This document shows positions 42,656-51,449 of a DNA stretch of 64,000 bases, piece by piece. The position numbers and the translations under genes are program-made. The notes under the pieces are model-generated. The model was given only the letters and a program-made list of their open reading frames with translations, did no database searches and was not told the DNA's origin. Source of the DNA: Hyphomicrobiales bacterium (GTDB lineage Bacteria; Pseudomonadota; Alphaproteobacteria; Rhizobiales; Rhizobiaceae); the NCBI GenBank assembly GCA_900471525.1, contig UCEZ01000061.1, positions 26,854 to 90,853 of the forward strand. Direction: 5' to 3'. Each line of letters opens with the position of its first letter. Position 1 is the stretch's first letter.

Positions 42656-43762
42656 ATGAGCACAGACCTTACGAGCCCAACGCCACGCCCCGGTATCCTC
42701 GATATTGCCGCTTACGTGCCGGGCAAGGAGCATGCGCCGGGTGTCGCCAAGGTCTACAAGCTGTCTTCGAACGAGACCCCGTTAGGCCCGAGCCCAAAGG
42801 CGATCGAGGCCTTCCAGAAGGCGGCGGCGAAGCTTGAAATCTATCCGGACGGCCAGGCGATCGAACTGCGCGAGGCCATCGCCTCCGTCTATGGTCTGAA
42901 CATTGCCAACCTGATGTGCGGCAACGGCTCGGACGAGTTGCTCGGCCTGCTCTGCCACGTCTATCTCGCCCCCGGCGACGAGGCCATCATCACCGAGCAC
43001 GGTTTCCTCGTCTACAAGATCCAGATCATGGGCGCTGGCGCGACGCCGGTGACGGTTCCGGAAAGCGACTGCCACGTGACAGTCGATGCGATCCTTGCCG
43101 CGGTCACTCCGAAGACGAAGATGGTTTTCCTGGCCAACCCCGGCAATCCGACCGGTACCTATGTTCCGGTCGACGAAGTCCGCCGCCTGCAGGCCGGCCT
43201 GCCGAAGAACGTCATCCTCGTTCTCGACGCGGCCTATGCGGAATATGTCCGTCGCAACGATTACGAAGCCGGGCTCGAACTGGTGTCGTCCAACCAGAAC
43301 GTCGTGATGACCCGCACCTTCTCGAAGATCCACGGCCTCGCTGCCCTGCGTATCGGCTGGATGTATGCGCCGCTCGCCATCATCGATGCGCTGAACCGTG
43401 TGCGCGGGCCGTTCAACATGAATGCGCCGGCGATCGCCGCCGGTGCCGCCGCCATCCGCGATCAGGCTTTTGCGGCGGCTTCCGCCGAACACAATCAGCT
43501 GTGGCTCGGCAAGGTCACCGGCGCTCTCTCCTCGCTCGATCTGAGGGTGACGCCGTCGGTCACCAATTTCGTGCTGATCCATTTCCCGGATGTCGACGGC
43601 AAGCGGGCGCCGGATGCAGACGAATTCCTGACCAGCCGCGGCTTCATCCTGCGGGCGGTGCGGGGCTATGGCCTGCCCAATGCGTTGCGCATGACCATAG
43701 GGTCGGCGGAGGCCAATGAGGGCGTCATTGCCGCGTTGACCGAGTTCATGGGCCGGGCGTGA
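42656..43762 (+). CDS. hisC: Histidinol-phosphate aminotransferase (HisC family)
   Basis: 368-residue class II aminotransferase. NPGNPTG is at 161-167, Asp191 in LVLDAAYAEYV, the PLP-binding Lys224 in TFSKIHGLAALRIGW, and Arg near the C-terminus in VRGYGLPNALRMTIG. It converts imidazole-acetol phosphate to histidinol phosphate. Fusion of context with tyrC (overlap of one base) suggests it may also act as an aromatic aminotransferase, as known for broad-specificity HisC. The presence of another hisC copy cannot be judged here. Confidence 0.93.
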   Translation: MSTDLTSPTPRPGILDIAAYVPGKEHAPGVAKVYKLSSNETPLGPSPKAIEAFQKAAAKLEIYPDGQAIELREAIASVYGLNIANLMCGNGSDELLGLLCHVYLAPGDEAIITEHGFLVYKIQIMGAGATPVTVPESDCHVTVDAILAAVTPKTKMVFLANPGNPTGTYVPVDEVRRLQAGLPKNVILVLDAAYAEYVRRNDYEAGLELVSSNQNVVMTRTFSKIHGLAALRIGWMYAPLAIIDALNRVRGPFNMNAPAIAAGAAAIRDQAFAAASAEHNQLWLGKVTGALSSLDLRVTPSVTNFVLIHFPDVDGKRAPDADEFLTSRGFILRAVRGYGLPNALRMTIGSAEANEGVIAALTEFMGRA

Positions 43763-44685
43763 TGGCAAAGCAGTTCGAAACCATCGCGCTGATCGGCATC
43801 GGCCTGATCGGCTCGTCGATCGCACGCGAGATCAAGGACAAGGGCCTTGCCGGTTCCGTTGTGATCTCGACGCGAAGCGATGCGACGCTGAAGCGGGCGC
43901 AGGAGCTCAACCTCGGCGACCGTTACACGACGTCCGCCGCAGAAGCCGTGAAGGATGCCGACCTGGTCATCGTCTCGGTTCCTGTTGGTGCGTCCGGCAC
44001 CGTCGCTGCGGAAATCGCTGCGAACCTGAAGCCGGGTGCGATCGTGACGGACGTCGGTTCGACCAAGGGTTCGGTCATCGCCCAGATGGCGCCGCATATT
44101 CCGCAGGGCGTACACTTCATCCCCGGCCACCCGATCGCGGGCACGGAGTATTCCGGCCCGGATGCCGGCTTCATCGGCCTGTTCAAGGGGCGCTGGTGCA
44201 TCCTGACGCCGCTGCCGGACACGGACGAGACGGCCAAGGCCAAGCTGCGCGCATTCTGGGAAGCGCTCGGCTCGATGGTCGATGACATGGATCCCGAGCA
44301 TCACGACAAGGTCCTGGCGATCGTTTCGCACCTGCCGCACATCATCGCCTACAATATCGTCGGTACCGCAGATGATCTGGAAGCGGTGACCGAATCGGAA
44401 GTGATCAAATATTCCGCCTCCGGTTTCCGCGATTTCACCCGTCTGGCCGCTTCCGACCCGACCATGTGGCGTGACGTCTGCCTACACAACAAGGACGCGA
44501 TCCTCGAGATGTTGGCGCGGTTTTCCGAGGACCTGGCTTATCTGCAGCGGGCGATCCGCTGGGGCGATGGCGACAAGCTGTTCGACCTGTTCACCCGCAC
44601 CCGCGCCATCCGCCGCTCGATCGTCCAGGCCGGCCAGGATACCGACATGGCCGATTTTGGGCGGCATGCGATGGATCAGAAATAG
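43762..44685 (+). CDS. tyrC: Prephenate/arogenate dehydrogenase
   Basis: 307 residues from ATG 43762, which overlaps the hisC TGA by one base; a GTG just upstream is an alternative. The Rossmann motif IALIGIGLIGSSIA, conserved catalytic His region VHFIPGHPIAGTEYSGPDAG and helical dimerisation domain (HHDKVLAIVSHLPHIIAYNIVG) are present. It oxidatively decarboxylates prephenate or arogenate in tyrosine synthesis. No ACT domain is present. Confidence 0.93.
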   Translation: MAKQFETIALIGIGLIGSSIAREIKDKGLAGSVVISTRSDATLKRAQELNLGDRYTTSAAEAVKDADLVIVSVPVGASGTVAAEIAANLKPGAIVTDVGSTKGSVIAQMAPHIPQGVHFIPGHPIAGTEYSGPDAGFIGLFKGRWCILTPLPDTDETAKAKLRAFWEALGSMVDDMDPEHHDKVLAIVSHLPHIIAYNIVGTADDLEAVTESEVIKYSASGFRDFTRLAASDPTMWRDVCLHNKDAILEMLARFSEDLAYLQRAIRWGDGDKLFDLFTRTRAIRRSIVQAGQDTDMADFGRHAMDQK

Positions 44686-44704
44686 GCTGCAGAAGGGCGG
44701 TCTG

Positions 44705-45157
44705 TTACCGCGCAGGAGGTCGTTCTGTCAGGGGGCGAAAGCCAAAGTCGATATTGCCTTCAAAATTGAAACAGAAGCACCATTCAGTGCTGGGCGCCAA
44801 TAAGTAGTGATGTCCGGGCCAAATTAGCACCGACGGCAGATTGTTGCGAAACCAGTCAATATCTGAATGCAGTGCAATATCTATCGATCCATCACAACAA
44901 TAAAGTACGTCTCCAGACAAAGTGAATTGATCAACGATGGCGCTGAAAAATCGCGTCTCTCGATCCTCCGCTCCGGGATGGTATGCACTTCCTTCAATCC
45001 ATCCGGGAAGTTTCTGCCAATTAATCTGCGACCCCAGGATCGGGTAGTGTGCTTCCAATGCTTCAAAAATGCTGTCAGCGGATGCTATTATGGATAGATC
45101 GCCGGCGCGCAAAAAACGCTGTAAGGAAGTCACCAACTCTTCCGTCGGCGTAGCCAT
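44705..45157 (-). CDS. AT-richer orphan protein, function unknown (150 residues)
   Basis: It is rich in aromatic residues and Asp/Glu (AEDRETRFFSAIVDQFTLSGDVLYCCDGSIDIALHSDIDWFRNNLPSVLIWPGHHYLLAPSTEWCFCFNFEGNIDFGFRPL). The general look resembles immunity-type proteins of polymorphic toxins, but no toxin gene is adjacent. The GC content is lower than the flanking genes, suggesting acquisition. The ribosome-binding site is weak. It is convergent with tyrC, 19 bases apart. Confidence 0.6.
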   Translation of the reverse strand: MATPTEELVTSLQRFLRAGDLSIIASADSIFEALEAHYPILGSQINWQKLPGWIEGSAYHPGAEDRETRFFSAIVDQFTLSGDVLYCCDGSIDIALHSDIDWFRNNLPSVLIWPGHHYLLAPSTEWCFCFNFEGNIDFGFRPLTERPPAR

Positions 45158-45345
45158 GTCTACAATCTCGCAAATTTTTATTTTTCATGATCGGCAGGCC
45201 GATCGCGAGCAATCTTATAAATCCTGAGTTCTCGTAAAGGCAAGGGAACGTCTTATTGCGTGTGGATCGGCCAGGAGGAAGCACTGCAAGGGGGATGATG
45301 GCATGCCGGATGCACAAGATTTCCTTAAACTTCTCCGAGACACCA

Positions 45346-46389
45346 TCAAAGCTGTGGCAATTCCCCGATCGGGAAGAACGCCAGAAACGCGATCCCATCG
45401 CGGACGTTGAGCTTCACGGTCGCTTCGTTCTTGCCGTCGGCGAGCGCCGTCAGCATGTTGGCGATATTGTTGACCACGGCGGTGCCGTCCTCGTTGGAGA
45501 ACACCTTCACCAGGTTCTGGCGCCAGCCCTCGATGTTCTTCATGGTGACGCGGAATTCACCCGAGATAAGTCCCCGATCATCGACACTGAAGGGGCCGGA
45601 TGCTGTTGTCACCATGCCGCCACCGAGATCGAGCGTCAGATTGCGCATCTCGCCCTTGCTGTTGCGCAACGCCTTTGGCTTCAACCCACCCGCCTGCATC
45701 AAGGCGGCCTGACCGACCAGCGTCATGTCGGCGCTGGCGTTGATGGGAGGCAGCAGGCTTAGGCCATTGTCCAATTTTGCGTCGAACTGATCGACGCTGA
45801 GTGCGGCATCCAGATCCGGACCGTTCTGCCGAAAGTGGGTTTCGCCATGTGCGGCGCTGAAGGCGAGCTTATGCGTGGCGCCCGCTACGGCATCCTCTTC
45901 CGTCGCCGGCAAAACAGCGGTGCCGGCGAGTTTGTCGTAGGTCATCGATGTGCGGTCGAGGCCGGACAAAGTTGCCTGAATGCTTGCGTGCATCAACGCC
46001 CAGTCGACAGACACAGACAGGTCGGGCGATACACGGATTTCCGCCGGGCCGTCCAGTTCGATGACGGCGTGCCCGGGCCGATAAACTTGAGCAGCCGAGC
46101 GCAGCGCGCCAAAGGTCGCAGAGGCGCCCTGCGTCGCATCATCGAGACGCACGGTGTCGCAGAACAATCCGATGCGGAAGGGAAAGCCGCGCACGTCCAT
46201 GCCGCCGCATTGCGCCGACGAGCCCGTTGCCTGTCTTTCCATGAGGAATGCCGACAGGCGGCTCTCTATCTGGTTTGCTGCGAGAAACCATGCACCGGAG
46301 TAGAGGACCAGGAACAGCACGACGCCGATGGCCAGACGTCTGATTTTCCGGCTTCCAACGGGGATTTCGGCAATATCTGCTGCGGTCAT
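45346..46389 (-). CDS. DUF2125-domain protein (membrane-anchored, periplasmic)
   Basis: 347 residues. The N-terminal anchor (about 18-39, LAIGVVLFLVLYSGAWFLA) precedes a beta-rich periplasmic domain with RGFPFRIGLFCDTV, the DUF2125 hallmark, and repeated short strands. This family is widespread in alphaproteobacteria and of unknown function; the beta-rich, AsmA-like layout suggests an envelope role. It is divergent from the cyclotransferase gene. Confidence 0.88.
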   Translation of the reverse strand: MTAADIAEIPVGSRKIRRLAIGVVLFLVLYSGAWFLAANQIESRLSAFLMERQATGSSAQCGGMDVRGFPFRIGLFCDTVRLDDATQGASATFGALRSAAQVYRPGHAVIELDGPAEIRVSPDLSVSVDWALMHASIQATLSGLDRTSMTYDKLAGTAVLPATEEDAVAGATHKLAFSAAHGETHFRQNGPDLDAALSVDQFDAKLDNGLSLLPPINASADMTLVGQAALMQAGGLKPKALRNSKGEMRNLTLDLGGGMVTTASGPFSVDDRGLISGEFRVTMKNIEGWRQNLVKVFSNEDGTAVVNNIANMLTALADGKNEATVKLNVRDGIAFLAFFPIGELPQL

Positions 46390-46589
46390 GGTTTACTCCG
46401 GGTATGCCGTTCGTCTTCGACGCCACGGCATGGGGATTTCGGTCTGCTGATCTGGCAATTCCCCGCCGCATGCGCTCCACAATCGACAGGAAACCGATTC
46501 CGAATGCCGGGCAGATGCGCTAGGAAGGCACCAGTGGTCTATCCGCCGCTCTGGCCCCGTTTTGTGGCGCCGGGATGGCATGGATGTGA

Positions 46590-47135
46590 ATGGCAGTGGA
46601 TATGGACGATTTTTGGGTCTTTGGCTACGGTTCGCTGATGTGGAACCCCGGCTTTGCCTTCGAGGACAAGATGACGGCCCGGGCTTTCGGCTATCGCCGC
46701 GCGCTCTGCGTCCGCTCCTTCGTGCATCGGGGAACGCCGGAACGCCCCGGTCTCGTACTCGGGCTCGACAATGGCGGCTCCTGCCGTGGCATGGCGTTCA
46801 AGGTGGCCCGCAAGGACAAGGCAGATGTCATCGGCTATCTGCGCGAGCGCGAACTGGTGACCCATGTCTACAAGGAGCGCACCATGCCGGTGTTGCTCGC
46901 CGACGGACGCCGCGTGCCGGCGCTCGCCTACACCATCGACCGTGCCCATGTGCAGTATGCGGGTGCATTGGGTGTCGAGGAAGCGGCGGCGACGGTTGCC
47001 GTGTCCCATGGGAAATCAGGGCCGAACACTGAATATGTCACGAACACGCTTGCTCATCTGAAGGAGATGGGCATTCGCGATCATTGGCTGGAAGAGGTGG
47101 CCGCGCTTGTCGGACGGATGCAGCCTCAGGCCTGA
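46590..47135 (+). CDS. Gamma-glutamylcyclotransferase (ChaC-like)
   Basis: 181 residues. FWVFGYGSLMWNPGF is the nucleotide-free GGCT-fold signature of ChaC, RRALCVRSFVHRGTPERPGLVLGLD follows, and HLKEMGIRDHWLEEVA lies near the C-terminus. It cleaves glutathione to 5-oxoproline and Cys-Gly. ATG 46590 is used; ATG 46602 (MDDFWVFGYGS) is equally plausible. The 3' end overlaps the convergent plsC by ten bases. Confidence 0.92.
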   Translation: MAVDMDDFWVFGYGSLMWNPGFAFEDKMTARAFGYRRALCVRSFVHRGTPERPGLVLGLDNGGSCRGMAFKVARKDKADVIGYLRERELVTHVYKERTMPVLLADGRRVPALAYTIDRAHVQYAGALGVEEAAATVAVSHGKSGPNTEYVTNTLAHLKEMGIRDHWLEEVAALVGRMQPQA

Positions 47136-47911
47136 GCCCCAAGCTCCTTCAGCCGCTGCGCCGCCGTCGGTGGCAGGGGCACATGCGGATTGTTCTTCAC
47201 TGTCTCTACCAGCAGCGCGTCGCTGGCAGTTTCCATCAAGTCCGTCAGCGTTTTCAGGAACACGTCCGGATCAAGCCCCGCCTCGATCGGCGGCAGGATG
47301 CGCACCTTGAAATGGCCGGGATAGCGCAGGAACTTGCGGCGCGGCCAAAACAGGCCCGGATGCATGACGACGGGTACTACCGGTACCGTCAGGTCACGAT
47401 AGAGCCGCGCGATGCCGTATTTGTATTCAGGCGGTGCGCCCGGCGGGCGGCGCGTGCCTTCGGGATAGATGATCAGCTGGCGGCCGGTCGCCATCTCGTC
47501 CTTGGTGCGCTGCATTACCGCCGCCATCACCTTGCCGCGTGCGCCGCGATCGACCGGCACCATGCGCTGCTTCTGTACATACCAGCCGAACAGTGGGATC
47601 CAGACGAGTTCGCGCTTCAGGATGAAGAAGGGGTCGGACAACCAGGGCAGCAGCGCATAGACGTCCCAGAACGACTGGTGCTTCGGCGCGAAGATGTACC
47701 CTTCCTTCGGGATGTTTTCGAGGCCTTCGATCTCGAAGGTCGTGCCGACGATGACCTTGAACAGCCAGTGATTGCTGCGCGCCCAGTTTTTCGGAACGAA
47801 CCAGGACGTCTTGCGAGGTGCCAGGAAATAGAACGGCGTCATCACGATCATCTGAAGGATCAGGTTGATGTAGAACGCGATGTTGAACAGGACTGAACGC
47901 AGGATGATCAT
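47126..47911 (-). CDS. plsC: 1-acyl-sn-glycerol-3-phosphate acyltransferase
   Basis: 261 residues with an N-terminal membrane segment (about 5-30). Catalytic HQSFWD (His78-Asp83) and substrate motif IIYPEGTR (about 147-154) define PlsC/LPAAT, which makes phosphatidic acid at the inner membrane. It is the last gene in the ftsE-ftsX-ydcF-like-plsC run on the minus strand. Confidence 0.94.
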   Translation of the reverse strand: MIILRSVLFNIAFYINLILQMIVMTPFYFLAPRKTSWFVPKNWARSNHWLFKVIVGTTFEIEGLENIPKEGYIFAPKHQSFWDVYALLPWLSDPFFILKRELVWIPLFGWYVQKQRMVPVDRGARGKVMAAVMQRTKDEMATGRQLIIYPEGTRRPPGAPPEYKYGIARLYRDLTVPVVPVVMHPGLFWPRRKFLRYPGHFKVRILPPIEAGLDPDVFLKTLTDLMETASDALLVETVKNNPHVPLPPTAAQRLKELGAQA

Positions 47912-47991
47912 CGGCAGGCTTTCGCAGCGAAAAGGGTGATCCGCTGCCTACACGAATATTCCAGGAAGGAAAACAGCTTCCCTTGCGAGAT

Positions 47992-48681
47992 CTATTTGCC
48001 GGCATCCTTCTTTTCCGTTCGCAGCCCGCTTGCCGGATGGGCGCCCAGTGCATCGCGCGCAGAAGCGATCGTCAGCTTGACGTATTCGGAAAGGATCGTC
48101 TTCAGCACCATGGGGTTGCGCAGCCAGTTGGTGCTCTTCAGATCGGAATTGACGACCGGATAGGCGATGAATTCGATCTCCGGGTTAGCGCGGCGGAGTT
48201 CGAGCAGGCTGCGCGGCATGTGATAGTTGTTGGTGACGACCAAGATGCTGCGGTAGCCGTTGTCCCTGATCCAGTTGGCGGTCTCGTTGGCATTGCCGAT
48301 CGTATCGATCGCATCGTGGCCGATGTCGACGCAGCATCTGAAGAGATCGGCCGAACTTTGGGTGTTGCGGCGGATCTGGCCGCCCGTCGTCGAGGGGTGG
48401 ACGCCCGAGATCAGCAACCGTTTTCCCGCCCCGGTCTTCAGCAGTTCGACGGCCTGGTCTATCCGCTGGAACCCTCCGGTCAGAACGACGATGGCATCGG
48501 CCTTGGGGTTGGCCGGCGGCTGCAGCGACGCAACGGAATCGGCAAAATAGAGGAATCCGGCCGCAGCGCAGCCGGCGGTGAGCAGCAGCACATAGAATGT
48601 CAGCCGCACCAATCGGCGGCGAAGACTCACATGCCGTCGCACCAGCGTTCCCTTCAGCCGCGTTTCGCCGCCTTCCTTCAT
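47992..48681 (-). CDS. YdcF-like (DUF218) membrane protein
   Basis: 229 residues from ATG 48681 (GGAACAG upstream). A membrane anchor (about 25-45) is followed by the DUF218 domain: DAIVVLTGGFQRIDQAVELLKTGAGKRLLISGVHP and NETANWIRDNGYRSILVVTNNYHMPRSLLELRR. Relatives are SanA/ElyC, implicated in envelope integrity and lipid-carrier use. It lies 88 bases after ftsX. Confidence 0.88.
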   Translation of the reverse strand: MKEGGETRLKGTLVRRHVSLRRRLVRLTFYVLLLTAGCAAAGFLYFADSVASLQPPANPKADAIVVLTGGFQRIDQAVELLKTGAGKRLLISGVHPSTTGGQIRRNTQSSADLFRCCVDIGHDAIDTIGNANETANWIRDNGYRSILVVTNNYHMPRSLLELRRANPEIEFIAYPVVNSDLKSTNWLRNPMVLKTILSEYVKLTIASARDALGAHPASGLRTEKKDAGK

Positions 48682-48769
48682 TTCTGTTCCAGGTGTCCCG
48701 GCGATTTTGATTCTTCCATAGAGACAGATTGCGGCAAGGGAGGGATGCAAGGCAACGCAATCATGGCCG

Positions 48770-49780
48770 TCAGGTCTGGTTTCCGTCGATGCGCGCGGGA
48801 TCGGATCTTATGAGGTCGATCTCGTAGATCGTGCGCATGACCGTGAAACGGGCGGTCAGGGTCGTCAGAAGCGCGATGACGATCATGATCACGGCGATGC
48901 CGAGATAACCGGTATAACCGATCGAGAAACTGCCGAACATGGCCGTCGCCTGGTCGCTTTGCGGCGTCGCCAGTGAGCGCGACTGCCAGAAGCTTGCGAC
49001 CGCGAAGCAGACTGCGGCCAAAAGCCCGCCGGCACCCGCACCCTTCAGGCTAATTTTCAGGAAGTGCTTCTGGAATTCCGAGGCGACGAAACCGGCCTCG
49101 GCGCCGACGAAATGCAGCACTTCGACGATATGGCGATTGCCCGACAGCGTGCCGCGCGTGGCAAAGATCACGGTCAGCACCATGGCGGAAAAAACCAGCA
49201 CCAGTACGCCGGTGCCGATCAGCGCCGTCGTATGAGCCATGGCGACCAGTCGGTCGACCCAGGTCCGGTGATCATCGAGATAGGCCTGCGGGATGGTTTC
49301 CGTCAGCATCGTACGCATCGCGGCAAAATCGGGCGGGTTCTGCTCGTCGATGGTGATGATGACGAGGCGCGGCACCGGCAGGTCGTCGATATCGAGGCCA
49401 GCGCCCAGCCACGGCTCCAGCAGCCGCGCGGTCGCCGCCTTGTCGACGATGGTGCCGTCGGTCGTGCCTTCGAAGGTGAGGGCCAGGTCGCGCGCATCGG
49501 CGAGCGCCTTTTCCATGTCGAGCTTTTCGTCCGGCTTGATTTGGATGGTGATCTCGCGCGAAATCTGGCTCTGCCAGCTTTGCGCCGTCGAGCGCACCAT
49601 GCTGACCGCGCCGAGCGTCAGGCAGGCAAGAAAGGCCATGATGGCGATCACTAGCATTAGCGCATTGCCGGAGACGTTGCCCGGGGGAACAATCGGTGCC
49701 GTCGGGCGCACGCGCAGTGCCGCCTTGCGCTCCGGTGGCGCTGCCGGTTGCGAGCGATCGGTGACGCGGGCTTCACTCAT
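48770..49780 (-). CDS. ftsX: Cell division protein FtsX
   Basis: 336 residues. The cytoplasmic N-terminus is Pro-rich; the first helix is at about 41-62, followed by a periplasmic loop, with three helices in the C-terminal half, including the FtsX-type segments TGVLVLVFSAMVLTVIFATRGTL and FVGAEAGFVASEFQKHFLKISLKGAG. FtsEX couples ATP use to peptidoglycan hydrolase activation at the division site. The ATG overlaps the ftsE stop by eight bases. Confidence 0.95.
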   Translation of the reverse strand: MSEARVTDRSQPAAPPERKAALRVRPTAPIVPPGNVSGNALMLVIAIMAFLACLTLGAVSMVRSTAQSWQSQISREITIQIKPDEKLDMEKALADARDLALTFEGTTDGTIVDKAATARLLEPWLGAGLDIDDLPVPRLVIITIDEQNPPDFAAMRTMLTETIPQAYLDDHRTWVDRLVAMAHTTALIGTGVLVLVFSAMVLTVIFATRGTLSGNRHIVEVLHFVGAEAGFVASEFQKHFLKISLKGAGAGGLLAAVCFAVASFWQSRSLATPQSDQATAMFGSFSIGYTGYLGIAVIMIVIALLTTLTARFTVMRTIYEIDLIRSDPARIDGNQT

Positions 49781-50432
49781 AGATGTCGAGCCGCCCCTGG
49801 GAAAGAATCATCCGTCGTGCCTCGACCTGATCCATCAGCGAGAGATCATGGGTGGCGATGACGACGGCGGTGCCGAGACGGTTAAGCTCGAGAAACAGGT
49901 TGAGAAGCCGCCGCGCCATCGGCGGATCGACATTGCCGGTCGGCTCGTCGGCGAGCAGGATTTCAGGCCGGTCGATCAGGGCACGGGCGATCGCCGCGCG
50001 CTGCTTTTCGCCACCCGATAGGACCGGCGGCAGCACATTGATGCGCTCGCCAAGCCCGACCCAGCCGAGCAGTTCGAGAACGTCGGCCCGGTAGGACGAT
50101 TCATCCTTGCCGCGCACGCGCAGGGGCAGGGCGACATTCTCGTAGGTTGTCAGGTGGTCGAGCAGGCGAAAATCCTGGAAGACGATGCCGACCCGGCGAC
50201 GCAGCATCGGAAACTCGTCGCGCGGGATGGTCGAGATGTTGCGATCGAACATGCGGATCAGGCCGCGTGTCGGCTGCAGCGACAGAAAAAGCAATCTCAG
50301 CAGGGTCGTCTTCCCGGCGCCAGACGGGCCGGTCAGGAACTGGAACGATTTTTTGGGAATGTCGAAGGTCAGGTCACGGAGGATTTCCGGACCCATTCCA
50401 TAGCGCAATCCGACATTTTCAAAATGAATCAA
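49773..50432 (-). CDS. ftsE: Cell division ATP-binding protein FtsE
   Basis: About 219 residues from the TTG at 50432, which gives (M)IHFENVGLRYG as in relatives; the open frame continues upstream to 50519 without a good site. Walker A GPSGAGKTTLLRLL, signature LSGGEKQRAAIARAL, Walker B ILLADEPTGNVD and switch His (IATHDLSL) are intact. A perfect TTAA-N7-TTAA CtrA box lies 110-125 bases upstream. Confidence 0.94.
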   Translation of the reverse strand: MIHFENVGLRYGMGPEILRDLTFDIPKKSFQFLTGPSGAGKTTLLRLLFLSLQPTRGLIRMFDRNISTIPRDEFPMLRRRVGIVFQDFRLLDHLTTYENVALPLRVRGKDESSYRADVLELLGWVGLGERINVLPPVLSGGEKQRAAIARALIDRPEILLADEPTGNVDPPMARRLLNLFLELNRLGTAVVIATHDLSLMDQVEARRMILSQGRLDIYE

Positions 50433-50541
50433 CGGGTCAGTGTCCAGCTTCTCTTCAGTCCAGCATGCCACGCATTCGCGGCGGGCTGATGGCCCTTGTT
50501 GCAGCAAGCAACGCAGCATCGCTGTTACAGCGCCAACATGG

Positions 50542-50608
50542 TTAAACAGTGGTTAATTTTGCATGAAAACAGGCGGGTTCTGATGCCCGTTTTCGAAGCA
50601 TTAACCAT
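50542..50608. promoter_or_regulatory. CtrA box and TTAACCAT half-site between ftsE and the divergent gene
   Basis: TTAA-ACAGTGG-TTAA (50542-50556) matches the TTAA-N7-TTAA CtrA consensus exactly. A second half-site TTAACCAT is at 50601-50608. They lie between divergent ftsE and the 50707 gene and may control either or both. Confidence 0.6.
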
Positions 50609-50706
50609 TTAGGTTTACGTCTGGGAAAGGTTTGTTTCAATGCCCGATTCTGGCCTGTCAAAGCCGGGCATTCTGGCGCGGCCGATACGGCTGCGAAGGA
50701 GAGACG

Positions 50707-51381
50707 ATGAACGCCTTCCGTTCCAACGGTGCTGCCCACCGCATGGATTTGCTGCCGCCGGAACGTCCGGCGCGAGCCGCTCCGAGAGGCGCCGTCCCGC
50801 GTACCGCAGACATCGTCGATGCCGAGTTCGAGACCGTTCCGTCGCACAGCCGGCGCAATGCCTATCCGGTCTTCAACGATAATCTCCGCCGCGCAACGAC
50901 GTCCACGCCAAGGCCTGGTCGCAACGTCAGCATTGCATCGGTGTTTCCATGGGCGCTGAATCACCTGGAACGCCTGCTTCAGACGGCTTCCCCCAAGGCG
51001 TTTGCCGTCCTGGTCACCTGTCTCTGCGCTCCGGTCTTCCTGCTTTTTGCCGGGCTTTCCCAATACCAGCCTGCGGTTGCCTCTTCACCGGCTCTCTCCA
51101 TCAATGACGTCACCACGTCGCTGAACGACGCCAACGGCATGAAGATTCTTTCGGTCTATGGCGCGGTCAAAAATCATTCCGATGCGCCGAAGGCGGTCCC
51201 GACGATCCTCGTCGATGTCATTGCCAACGGTCACCGGCGGACGGCCAGCCGGATCGATTCCGCGCAGGCCGCTCTTGCTCCCGGAGAAAGCCGGCCCTTT
51301 TCCACCCGGCTTCTACACACAGGTGGAAAACTGCCCGATGTGGCGCTTTCCTTCGGTCAGCCGGGTGATTCGGCCCCCTGA
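50707..51381 (+). CDS. Single-pass membrane protein divergent from ftsE (224 residues)
   Basis: ATG 50707 with AAGGAG upstream. The basic, Pro/Arg-rich cytoplasmic N-terminus (1-95) precedes one transmembrane helix (about 97-118, AFAVLVTCLCAPVFLLFAGL). The C-terminal domain (about 135-220) resembles DUF3426/FxLYD-type beta-sandwiches (KILSVYGAVKNHSDAPKAVPTILVDVIANGHRRTASR... APGESRPFSTRL). No N-terminal zinc ribbon (MJ0042) is seen, unlike many DUF3426 proteins. Confidence 0.82.
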   Translation: MNAFRSNGAAHRMDLLPPERPARAAPRGAVPRTADIVDAEFETVPSHSRRNAYPVFNDNLRRATTSTPRPGRNVSIASVFPWALNHLERLLQTASPKAFAVLVTCLCAPVFLLFAGLSQYQPAVASSPALSINDVTTSLNDANGMKILSVYGAVKNHSDAPKAVPTILVDVIANGHRRTASRIDSAQAALAPGESRPFSTRLLHTGGKLPDVALSFGQPGDSAP

Positions 51382-51419
51382 CTGTGCTAAGCGGCTAGGT
51401 TCCGGAGGCCTAAAACGCA

Positions 51420-51442
51420 GTCTCCACACTATTTCTGGAGAC
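51420..51442 (+). promoter_or_regulatory. Hairpin overlapping the hpt ribosome-binding site
   Basis: GTCTCCA (51420-51426) and TGGAGAC (51436-51442) form a seven-pair stem around CACTATTTC. The GGAG in the 3' arm is the best Shine-Dalgarno for hpt (ATG at 51450, spacing nine), so the fold could limit initiation. Confidence 0.45.
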
Positions 51443-51449
51443 CATCCGT

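Noticed and set aside
44705..45345. A toxin-antitoxin or CDI pair
   Set aside because: Only one ORF is present; there is no second small gene, no long CdiA-like gene and no Rhs element near it.
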